Positions 1 to 5,523 are shown, counted from the first letter of the stretch. The stretch is DNA of 6,953 nt from Pseudomonadota bacterium (GCA_030836935.1 JAUPMA010000132.1:1-6953), one strand, 5' to 3'. Program-made: numbers and translations. The notes: generated from the letters alone by a model not told the origin.

Positions 1-59
1 GCCAGTTCTGCGCTATGCTCCATCAAATGAATATCAGGTTGCGGCAAATCCAGTTTCAT
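1..59 (-). CDS. Start of a gene leaving the window; possible MidA-like SAM-dependent methyltransferase (partial)
   Basis: Reading the minus strand from an ATG at 59-57 gives 19 codons with no stop before the window edge: M K L D L P Q P D I H L M E H S A E L. A GTG codon directly upstream (62-60) is an equally possible start, and an in-frame TAA at 68-66 blocks anything further out. The opening, with its 'LPxPD...HS..L' look, resembles the N-terminus of the COG1565/MidA class of SAM-dependent methyltransferases, which I recall lying beside pteridine reductase genes in proteobacteria. That rests on memory of the family and on 19 residues only, so the identity is tentative. It diverges from the reductase gene with 38 bp between starts, and no clear Shine-Dalgarno sequence precedes it. 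Confidence 0.4.
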   Translation of the reverse strand, partial: MKLDLPQPDIHLMEHSAEL

Positions 60-97
60 CACTGTTTAACAAACTTGAAAATTGCGGACATTGTAGC

Positions 98-838
98 ATG
101 CACAACAAGACGGCCTTGATTACCGGAGGTGCAAAACGCATCGGCGCAGAAATCGCGCGCATGTTACATGCCGAAGGCATGAATATATGCATTCATTATC
201 GCTTGTCGGAAAACGAAGCCCGACAACTTTGCGATCAGCTGAACAGGCTGCGCGACAATTCTGCCATTCTTGTTCAGGCAGACCTGTTACATATTGCTGA
301 ATTGCCTGCACTGGTGGAAAAACCGGTTGCACACTGGGGCGGTCTGGATGCACTGATCAACAATGCCTCAACTTTTTATCCAACTCCTGTTGGCACGATA
401 ACCGAAGACCAGTGGGAAGACCTGACGGGCAGCAATCTGAAGGTGCCGCTGTTTCTTTCCCAGGCGGCAGCACCTTATCTTAAACAAAGCAGCGGCAACA
501 TTATCAACATTGTTGATGTGCATGGTTTCCGGCCAATGAAAAACCACACGGTTTACTGCGTCGCAAAAGCCGGACTGATGATGCTGACCCAGTCGCTGGC
601 AAAAGAGCTGGGGCCGGAGGTGCGTGTCAATGGCATTGCACCGGGCGCCATCATGTGGCCGGAAAATAATCTGGAACAGGATGACGCACTGCGTGAAATG
701 ATTCTGGATCGCACCGCCTTGAAACGACAGGGTGATCCGAGGGACATTGCTGCAACAGTTCGATTCCTGATACGTGATGCCAGTTACATAACCGGGCAAG
801 TAATTCCGGTCTGCGGCGGCAGAAGCATCAATATCTGA
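98..838 (+). CDS. Pteridine reductase, short-chain dehydrogenase/reductase family (PTR1/FolM-like)
   Basis: This is a 246-residue NADPH-dependent reductase of dihydro/quinonoid pterins, expected in the cytoplasm and supporting tetrahydrofolate or tetrahydromonapterin supply. The Rossmann glycine motif is TGGAKRIG at 9-16; the Arg in TGxxxRxG is the hallmark that separates pteridine reductases from ordinary SDRs and favours NADPH. NNAS at 88-91 is the conserved SDR Asn motif. The catalytic YxxxK is Y153-K157. The position usually held by the SDR catalytic Ser is Asp140, 13 residues before the Tyr, which matches Asp181/Tyr194 of Leishmania PTR1. The PG turn at 182-183 and the GG near the C-terminus (240-241) are also typical, and the length is normal. 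ATG 98 is chosen because the Rossmann strand begins immediately after it; the ribosome binding site is weak (GGA about 10 nt upstream). FolM of E. coli is a relative with a comparable activity, but I do not assign that symbol. Confidence 0.92.
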   Translation: MHNKTALITGGAKRIGAEIARMLHAEGMNICIHYRLSENEARQLCDQLNRLRDNSAILVQADLLHIAELPALVEKPVAHWGGLDALINNASTFYPTPVGTITEDQWEDLTGSNLKVPLFLSQAAAPYLKQSSGNIINIVDVHGFRPMKNHTVYCVAKAGLMMLTQSLAKELGPEVRVNGIAPGAIMWPENNLEQDDALREMILDRTALKRQGDPRDIAATVRFLIRDASYITGQVIPVCGGRSINI

Positions 839-840
839 TT

Positions 841-1554
841 TTATTTCGTATCAGTTGTGGCCGGCAGGTTTTCTTCAATAAATTTTTTGTAATTTTCTGC
901 ACTGATGATCTGTGTGCCATCACAATTGAACTGCATGCGCACCATATCCTGCACAATACAGATGGTAATATTGCGCAAATAAAAATCCGGCAAGTCACGC
1001 AGTGTTTTCAGCGAAAGCATAATGGTACGGATTTCATCCTGCGACATCGGCTGCCACAACTGGTGGCGTTTCATGAAAATGCTTTTCCAGTAACCCGGCA
1101 CTCTTTCCAGCCATTTGCTTTTCAGGATTACTTCATAAATTTCACGCATCGCCTGGATTTTATCCGCGTAACTCAAGGCGGGAAAATGCCGTTCAATATA
1201 CGCTGTATCGGCCATTTTAACGGCATCATGAATTTCATGGCGCAGTGGGTCGAAAATCGAGTAGGTGTGCACTTCGCCGGAATTGAATCCGATATATACC
1301 CGGTAGGTACTGTGATTGAGCAGCAGCTCCTGCAAATTGGCTATCAGTTTATCCATAACCTTATCGACCGGACTCTCGTATTTTTTACGTTCCAGACTGG
1401 TCTCGCGCAACGACGGATCACCCTTGATACCGATTTGCAAGCTGTGCTTGTTGAGGCCGGTAGCACTGACAATGCTTTCGCGCAACACCAGTTCTTCCAT
1501 CTCATTTTCTGCACTGGCCGCATTAACCGTCACATCTTGTGTTATCTCAATCAT
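841..1554 (-). CDS. Hypothetical protein, 237 residues, cytoplasmic, unrecognised
   Basis: I do not recognise this family. The protein has no signal peptide and no membrane segment. The N-terminal ~60 residues are polar and probably flexible. Residues 63-80 (V-D-K-V-M-D-K-L...L-L-L-N) look like an amphipathic helix. An aromatic beta-type stretch follows at 84-101 (Y-R-V-Y-I-G-F...Y-S-I-F). From about 105 to 230 it is mostly helical, with Trp-rich patches (W148, W156, W167). There are two cysteines, C199 and C211. The start ATG at 1554-1552 is supported by an AAAGG Shine-Dalgarno at 1568-1564, 8 nt upstream. The stop (TAA, 843-841) lies 2 bp from the reductase stop, so the two convergent transcripts must overlap unless they end inside the genes. 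It is divergent from the Nudix gene and may share a control region with it. The antisense frames in this span lack a ribosome binding site and any recognisable family. Confidence 0.8.
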   Translation of the reverse strand: MIEITQDVTVNAASAENEMEELVLRESIVSATGLNKHSLQIGIKGDPSLRETSLERKKYESPVDKVMDKLIANLQELLLNHSTYRVYIGFNSGEVHTYSIFDPLRHEIHDAVKMADTAYIERHFPALSYADKIQAMREIYEVILKSKWLERVPGYWKSIFMKRHQLWQPMSQDEIRTIMLSLKTLRDLPDFYLRNITICIVQDMVRMQFNCDGTQIISAENYKKFIEENLPATTDTK

Positions 1555-1562
1555 GTTCCTGC

Positions 1563-1568
1563 ACCTTT
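1563..1568 (-). promoter_or_regulatory. Shine-Dalgarno for the 841-1554 gene
   Basis: On the minus strand the bases read AAAGGT, 8 nt before the ATG at 1554. A second purine run (AGGA at 1560-1557) is only 2 nt from the ATG and too close to serve. The site fixes this ATG as the start. Confidence 0.6.
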
Positions 1569-1583
1569 ATAATTAATCATAAA
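1566..1583. promoter_or_regulatory. AT-rich near-palindrome with -10-like boxes on both strands
   Basis: TTTATAATT/AATCATAAA is an 18-bp inverted repeat with a single mismatched pair. It contains a perfect TATAAT on the plus strand (1568-1573, facing the Nudix gene) and TATGAT on the minus strand (1581-1576, facing the hypothetical gene). Neither box has a good -35 at 16-18 bp, so promoter activity is uncertain. If both are used, the promoters are back to back and would compete, or be shared by one dimeric regulator. The minus start point would fall near 1569, leaving a roughly 15-nt leader that still carries the ribosome binding site. Confidence 0.4.
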
Positions 1584-1657
1584 ATACCACAGACTCTTTT
1601 CACTTTTCATGACCAATGTATTACTCTTGCGCTATTCCGTTCCGTTTGTGGTGATAC

Positions 1658-2224
1658 ATGAAATTTTGCAGCACCTGTGGCGCACCCGTCAGCCAGAAAG
1701 TCCCGCCAGGCGACCACTTGCCACGTTTTGTGTGTACCCGGTGCGCTGCCATTCATTACCAGAATCCGCGCATTATCGCCGGCTGCATTGCTGAATGGCA
1801 GGACAAGATTCTGCTGTGCCGCCGCGCCATTGAACCGCGTTACGGTCTCTGGACACTGCCGGCAGGCTTTATGGAAAACCGCGAAACCACATTGCAGGGA
1901 GCGTTACGCGAAGCCAGGGAAGAAGCACAGGCAGAAGTGATCAATACATCCCTGTTTTGCATGTTCAGCATCCCGCACATTTCTCAGGTGTACATGATGT
2001 ATCGCGGCGAACTGCAACATGGGTTTTCCCAACCCGGCACGGAAAGCCTGGAGACCATGCTGGTAGGTGAACATGAAATTCCCTGGGATCAGATTGCCTT
2101 TCCGGTAATGCGCGAAACACTCAAACTTTATTACGCTGACAAGGCGGCGGGAGCATTTACTGTTCACCATGGCGACCTGATTCGCAATGAAGATCAGCAA
2201 CTGTCCGCCATTATTCACCGTTAA
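1658..2224 (+). CDS. Nudix hydrolase with N-terminal zinc ribbon
   Basis: This 188-residue protein hydrolyses a nucleoside diphosphate linked to another group; ADP-ribose, FAD or NAD(H)-type substrates are plausible for the family (COG1051-like, with a Nudix_N_2-type zinc ribbon). The ribbon is seen as C4-x2-C7 and C26-x2-C29. The Nudix box runs from G70 to A92: G70, E76, then R84-E85-A-R-E88-E89, giving the metal-binding glutamates. The usual Gly after the last EE-x is Gln91, a change I recall as common in this subfamily, so the enzyme is probably active. C-terminal residues 93-188 complete the alpha-beta-alpha fold. The start is ATG 1658: an in-frame TGA (1652-1654) lies just upstream, and C4 of the ribbon must be included. 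The ribosome binding site is weak (GGTG at about -7). Substrate cannot be decided from sequence alone; the plant NUDX23 FAD hydrolase, as I recall, has the same domain layout. Confidence 0.9.
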   Translation: MKFCSTCGAPVSQKVPPGDHLPRFVCTRCAAIHYQNPRIIAGCIAEWQDKILLCRRAIEPRYGLWTLPAGFMENRETTLQGALREAREEAQAEVINTSLFCMFSIPHISQVYMMYRGELQHGFSQPGTESLETMLVGEHEIPWDQIAFPVMRETLKLYYADKAAGAFTVHHGDLIRNEDQQLSAIIHR

Positions 2225-2272
2225 ACTGAATATTCCATCAGCAGTAATGACTAAGAAAAAAGGTGTGTTTTA

Positions 2273-2992
2273 TCAATACCCTGATTTTCGCGGCACACTG
2301 TAACTGCCACTGAATGCAAACGGCACCTCACGACCAACCAGCGCCTCAATCAATGCCAGTTCATCATCCGTATGATTGATCATGGGCGCAACACGAATAT
2401 TGTTGCCCGCCGCTTCTCCGCCAAGAATATAACGCGGTGCGTCGTGGTGCTGCGTTGTAACTGTTTCGCGGCTTTTTGCATCAGCAAGCGATGCCAGTTC
2501 GGACGAACCATAACAGGTGCAAACATACGATTGCCCGGGATCAGCTTCAATATAAATTCCGGTGCCGCGTATGCCGATGGTTGCGGTAACTGTTTTGATA
2601 TTCAGTAATTGCCTGACTTCGCGCTTGCCAAAGACAGAAAGCAGTTTTCCCGACAGCAATGTCATCTCGCTGATCATGCCGCGGCCGACAAGTTGCAGCG
2701 TACTGCTGGAGCGCAAAATAAAAGCATCCCTGTTCACTGCAAAGATCAGATGACTGTCAGCGCCGGTCTCAATCAGTGCGCTGGCATTGATCAGTGTTTC
2801 CATGGTGGCTGGCTTGCCGTTAATTTTTACCGTGCCACGCAAATCATAAATGGATTTTCCGGGCAGCAGTTCGGCAGGAATCTTTCCCATTGCCCATACT
2901 GGCCGCAACAGACCCATGCTGCCCACGGCAAACAATCCGGCAGAAAGTGCGTTAATCAAAATACGGCGTCTGGTTTCATTGATGTCTTGCAT
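2273..2992 (-). CDS. FecR-domain protein with a Tat signal peptide
   Basis: This is a 239-residue exported protein. The N-terminus carries a twin-arginine motif, T7-R8-R9-R10-I11-L12, then a hydrophobic stretch (about 13-29) and a likely cleavage after V-W-A34, so it should be folded in the cytoplasm and sent to the periplasm by Tat. A FecR-type domain spans about 48-170, with the signature T-V-T-A-T-I-G-I-R-G-T-G-I-Y at 134-147. Beyond it are C158-T-C160, an H182-H183-D-A-P-R segment, and an acidic helix (about 208-221). Canonical FecR is an inner-membrane anti-sigma regulator with a cytoplasmic N-terminal region. That region is absent here, and no sigma factor gene is nearby, so a structural, ligand-binding or sensing role in the periplasm is more likely. 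The start ATG (2992) has a GAAGGA ribosome binding site 8 nt upstream across an A7 run. It is divergent from the outer-membrane barrel gene and convergent with the Nudix gene. Confidence 0.85.
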   Translation of the reverse strand: MQDINETRRRILINALSAGLFAVGSMGLLRPVWAMGKIPAELLPGKSIYDLRGTVKINGKPATMETLINASALIETGADSHLIFAVNRDAFILRSSSTLQLVGRGMISEMTLLSGKLLSVFGKREVRQLLNIKTVTATIGIRGTGIYIEADPGQSYVCTCYGSSELASLADAKSRETVTTQHHDAPRYILGGEAAGNNIRVAPMINHTDDELALIEALVGREVPFAFSGSYSVPRKSGY

Positions 2993-3000
2993 GATTTTTT

Positions 3001-3006
3001 TCCTTC
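3001..3006 (-). promoter_or_regulatory. Shine-Dalgarno for the FecR-domain gene
   Basis: GAAGGA is read on the minus strand, 8 nt from the ATG at 2992. The spacer includes a run of seven A (plus-strand T at 2995-3001, overlapping the site by one base). Change in that run would alter the spacing. Confidence 0.65.
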
Positions 3007-3012
3007 TTCATT

Positions 3013-3021
3013 TGCTATCAT
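3013..3021 (+). promoter_or_regulatory. Possible extended -10 promoter for the barrel-thioredoxin genes
   Basis: TGCTATCAT matches the extended -10 form TGnTATnAT. A -35 box at standard spacing is poor, as is usual for extended -10 promoters. Transcription would start near 3028, giving a leader of about 23 nt that contains the strong ribosome binding site. This is a motif match only. Confidence 0.35.
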
Positions 3022-3037
3022 TAACCGGCACCCCATC

Positions 3038-3043
3038 AAGGAG
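3038..3043 (+). promoter_or_regulatory. Strong Shine-Dalgarno that sets the barrel gene start
   Basis: AAGGAG lies 7 nt before ATG 3051. It decides the start: the same frame is open back to 2850, but that extension would run antisense through the start of the FecR-domain gene and bury the signal peptide. Confidence 0.8.
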
Positions 3044-3050
3044 CGCCCAA

Positions 3051-3905
3051 ATGACAAAATATTTTACCCCTTTGATTCTTTTCGCCATCACCGGCAACCT
3101 GCACGCCGGAAGCATTTACAACATTACGGCTTCGGCAGGTCTGATGCTGGACGACAATATAACCCGCGCCCAGTATAACCGCGATATTTACGACGATTTT
3201 GCAATATTTGCCGGTGTCAGCGCCGACTATAATCGGCCGGCCAGTGAATACAGACGTTTGCAAATCACCGTATCCGCCGAAACCTGGCATTATCAGGATG
3301 CCAGCCTTGGACATGAATTACTCAGTTTGCAGGGTGATTACATTTTTCAGCCGACGGGCGGTTATACCGCACCCTGGTATAACATCTATCTTCTGCTCGG
3401 CGTTAACAGCCACGACAGCGAATACCGCGATGGTTCTCATTATGAACTGGGCACGGGCATGGGAAAACGCATTACCGATGCCACGGGGTTGCATGCCGGT
3501 ATCAGCCGGCAGCAAATCACTGCTGATGATGAAATCTTTTCGCTGGATACCACGCGGTTGTTCGCCAATCTCGATTTCAGATTTGGCCAGAACACTGTTT
3601 ACACCACACTGGCTTACAGCACGGGTGATATTGTGGTGACAGTCGGTGAACAGGCTTATGGCAATCCCTATCCACCCAATTTGAGCGGCATCGGTTTCAC
3701 CGGCGATGATGCATTTCCCTGGCTGGTAACTCCGTGGGCATACAAACTTGATGCCGATACCTGGTCCTTGCGTATTGGTTATGTGCATGCACTGGCCAGT
3801 CATCAATCCATTGATGCCAGTCTGCTGCGTTATGCATCATCGGCGTATGGCGGCAATGATTACGATGGTATGATAACAAGCATTACTTATTTCTACCGAT
3901 TCTGA
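3051..3905 (+). CDS. Outer-membrane beta-barrel protein, unassigned family
   Basis: This 284-residue precursor has a Sec signal peptide: a short basic start (K3), a hydrophobic core at about 5-14, and cleavage after L-H-A19. The mature part is built of amphipathic strands with alternating hydrophobic and polar residues and aromatic girdles. I count about twelve: near 22-33, 49-60, 68-81, 88-99, 109-119, 129-139, 147-156, 167-178, 181-190, 236-247, 252-262 and 274-284. The chain ends Y-F-Y-R-F, the terminal Phe recognised by the BAM complex. A long Pro/Gly/Trp-rich segment (about 197-233) would be an extracellular loop or plug. There are no cysteines. The specific family and substrate are not recognisable. 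It is divergent from the FecR-domain gene and 1 nt upstream of a thioredoxin gene, so those three may act together; this is inference from context. Confidence 0.8.
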   Translation: MTKYFTPLILFAITGNLHAGSIYNITASAGLMLDDNITRAQYNRDIYDDFAIFAGVSADYNRPASEYRRLQITVSAETWHYQDASLGHELLSLQGDYIFQPTGGYTAPWYNIYLLLGVNSHDSEYRDGSHYELGTGMGKRITDATGLHAGISRQQITADDEIFSLDTTRLFANLDFRFGQNTVYTTLAYSTGDIVVTVGEQAYGNPYPPNLSGIGFTGDDAFPWLVTPWAYKLDADTWSLRIGYVHALASHQSIDASLLRYASSAYGGNDYDGMITSITYFYRF

Positions 3906-3906
3906 C

Positions 3907-4248
3907 ATGTCACTATTCATTGCTGATCTGCACAACTTTGACCAGACAGTTATCCAGGCATCGCACAGCAAACCAATACTCGTTGATTTGTGGGCGGACT
4001 GGTGTTCCCCATGTCTTGTTCTCTCTCCGCTGCTGGAAAAAATTGATCGCGAGTTTGGTGAACAGATTGGCATTGCCAAAATTGAAGTGGATGATGGCGA
4101 CAACATGAAAATTGCCGGGCATTACAAGGTTCGCGGTTTTCCTACCGTTATGCTGTTTCGACGCGGCGAGGAAGTAGCCCGTTTCAGCGGTGCCAAACCG
4201 CTGCATTTCATTCGTGAGTTTATCGAACAGCATGGTGATATTGCCTGA
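3907..4248 (+). CDS. Thioredoxin-fold protein with a WCSPC active site
   Basis: A 113-residue single-domain thioredoxin, expected to be a cytoplasmic thiol-disulfide oxidoreductase since no signal peptide is present. The active site is W32-C33-S34-P35-C36, with Ser for the usual Gly and Leu37 where E. coli Trx has Lys36. The buried Asp27 (E. coli Asp26), Lys58 (Lys57), the cis-proline P79 in G-F-P-T, and the glycine in F-S-G-A (G95) are all kept, so redox activity is likely. ATG 3907 begins 1 nt after the barrel gene's stop (TGA 3903-3905). No Shine-Dalgarno is visible before it, which suggests translation by coupling to the upstream gene. The Ser substitution should shift redox potential relative to TrxA. 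It may be a dedicated rather than a general thioredoxin, but the sequence does not prove this. Confidence 0.9.
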   Translation: MSLFIADLHNFDQTVIQASHSKPILVDLWADWCSPCLVLSPLLEKIDREFGEQIGIAKIEVDDGDNMKIAGHYKVRGFPTVMLFRRGEEVARFSGAKPLHFIREFIEQHGDIA

Positions 4249-4268
4249 TGCCAGATTGCATCTGCATC
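4247..4268 (+). other. Hairpin at the 3' end of the thioredoxin gene
   Basis: GATGCCAGAT (4247-4256) pairs with ATCTGCATC (4260-4268) as nine base pairs with one bulged C and a TGC loop. It begins inside the thioredoxin stop codon. No T-run follows directly, so it is not a convincing intrinsic terminator; mRNA 3'-end protection or attenuation before the Sel1 gene is possible. A separate perfect palindrome, AAAATGCATTTT, follows at 4279-4290. Confidence 0.35.
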
Positions 4269-4321
4269 GCGCTGCTAAAAAATGCATTTTCTCTTCCATA
4301 CACTGCGGGCGCCGATTCTGA

Positions 4322-5485
4322 ATGCATGACCTCCTGAAACTGAAAATTTTGCCCGCTGTTTTGCTGTTTTTTTCATGCACCACACAGGCGGTCGATGAAC
4401 CCGTTAATTCAACAAGCGAATACGACAGGGGTTTTACCGCGTATCAGCACCAGGATATAGCCACCGCCCTGATGCTGTGGTTTCCACTCGCCGAAAAAGG
4501 TCATGCACAAGCCCAGTTCATGCTTGGCATTCTGTACTCGCAGCAGGATGGTGACCGTTTCAACATGCAAAGAGCCATTCAGTGGTACGAAAAAGCAGCC
4601 AGCCAGAATCATCTCGCCGCGCAAGGCATGCTCGGCCGCATTTATCTCAGCGGCCCGGAAACCAAACCGGATTTCAAACTCGCCGCAAAATGGCTGACTG
4701 AAGCCGCGCGCCAGGGCGAACCCGATTCACAATATCTGCTGGGAAGAATTTATCACCTCGGTCAGGAAACAAAAAAAAATACCGGCAAGGCGGCCTACTG
4801 GTATTCGCAGGCCGCCGAGCAGGATCACAACCTGGCCCAGTACACGCTGGCGCTGATGTACCTCAATGGCGATGGCCGCAAAAAAGACCTGGAGAAAGCC
4901 ATGGAGCTGCTGCAACAATCAGCCAGCCTCGGCAACAGCAGCGCGCAATTCAAACTGGGTGAAATCTATCGCGATGGCACAAAAAACATTCCGGTTGATC
5001 TGGCCAGGGCATACAGTTTTTTTCAGCAATCTGCCGCCCTGCACAATCCGGATGCCGAAAACGCCCTGGGCAATTTCTACATGACCGGCACGCAAACAGC
5101 ACAGGACTACAAACAGGCATTTGACTGGTATGAAAAGGCCGCAAGGCAAAACCAGATCGACGCCGTGCATAATCTGGGAACGCTCTATGCCAGCGGCCAT
5201 GGCACCGCCAAAAACCTGCAACTGGCTACACAGTATTTTGCTCGGGCGGCACAGCAGGGGCATGGTCTGGCACAAATGGATCTGGGCGTTGCCTATTACA
5301 CAGGCAAAGGGGTAAAGGAAGACTCGGTTGTGGCCTACGCCTGGTTTTCCGTTGCCGCCGGGCAGGATGTTCCCAATGCGAAAAAAAACAAAACGGCAAT
5401 TTATGCCCGCCTGCTGGCAGAAGACAAACGCCGCGCCACCGACCTCGCTGCTGAATACAGCAAAAAATATGTTCGCCTGAAATAA
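4322..5485 (+). CDS. Secreted Sel1-like repeat (SLR) protein, eight repeats
   Basis: This 387-residue protein has an N-terminal signal peptide: K6 and K8, a hydrophobic core at about 9-18, and cleavage after T-Q-A23. Cys19 has Phe rather than Leu/Val/Ile at -3, so a lipoprotein is less likely. After a TPR-like lead-in (about 33-61) there are eight Sel1 repeats of about 36 residues, starting near 62, 98, 134, 170, 206, 243, 279 and 315. Each has the pattern A-Q-x3-L-G-x2-Y, a Gly-rich turn, then A-x2-W/Y-x3-A-A. The last ends in an A-W-F-S-V-A-A helix, a common SLR terminus. The C-terminal tail (about 350-387) is basic and charged. SLR proteins are alpha-solenoid scaffolds for protein-protein contacts, so a periplasmic adaptor role is inferred, perhaps with the envelope proteins around it. 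Start ATG 4322 directly follows an in-frame TGA; the ribosome binding site is weak. The gene contains A9 (4771-4779) and A8 (5381-5388) runs. Confidence 0.88.
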   Translation: MHDLLKLKILPAVLLFFSCTTQAVDEPVNSTSEYDRGFTAYQHQDIATALMLWFPLAEKGHAQAQFMLGILYSQQDGDRFNMQRAIQWYEKAASQNHLAAQGMLGRIYLSGPETKPDFKLAAKWLTEAARQGEPDSQYLLGRIYHLGQETKKNTGKAAYWYSQAAEQDHNLAQYTLALMYLNGDGRKKDLEKAMELLQQSASLGNSSAQFKLGEIYRDGTKNIPVDLARAYSFFQQSAALHNPDAENALGNFYMTGTQTAQDYKQAFDWYEKAARQNQIDAVHNLGTLYASGHGTAKNLQLATQYFARAAQQGHGLAQMDLGVAYYTGKGVKEDSVVAYAWFSVAAGQDVPNAKKNKTAIYARLLAEDKRRATDLAAEYSKKYVRLK

Positions 5486-5487
5486 TC

Positions 5488-5523
5488 CGGCAGTAAAAAA
5501 TACGGAATATTTTTCCTGTACCG
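5488..5523 (+). terminator. Imperfect hairpin after the Sel1 gene, possible terminator
   Basis: AAAAATA (5496-5502) pairs with TATTTTT (5508-5514) across a 5-nt loop. Flanking CGG-CAG (5488-5493) can pair with CTG and CCG (5516-5523) through small bulges. The core is AT-rich and there is no T-tract after the outer stem, so termination would be weak. It sits just past the Sel1 stop, 83 bp before slt. Confidence 0.3.

Noticed and set aside
1063..1572. 169-codon plus-strand frame
   Set aside because: Antisense shadow of the minus-strand 841-1554 gene, which has the better ribosome binding site and a plausible protein composition.
2225..2272. Terminator between the convergent Nudix and FecR-domain genes
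   Set aside because: Only a 4-bp repeat (CTGA/TCAG) and an A-run are present; no stable stem.
2850..3050. Upstream in-frame extension of the barrel gene from ATG 2850
   Set aside because: It overlaps the start of the FecR-domain gene on the other strand, lacks a ribosome binding site, and would place the clear signal peptide at residue 68. ATG 3051 has AAGGAG 7 nt upstream.
3318..3806. 162-codon minus-strand frame inside the barrel gene
   Set aside because: No ribosome binding site or domain; the plus frame has a signal peptide and alternating strands.
2273..3905. FecI-FecR-FecA iron signalling locus
   Set aside because: No sigma factor gene, no anti-sigma region, and the barrel is about 12 strands without a plug or TonB box rather than a 22-strand TonB-dependent receptor.
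4364..4380. Lipobox at Cys19 of the Sel1 protein
   Set aside because: Phe occupies -3 and -2, which does not fit the consensus; T-Q-A23 is a better signal peptidase I site.
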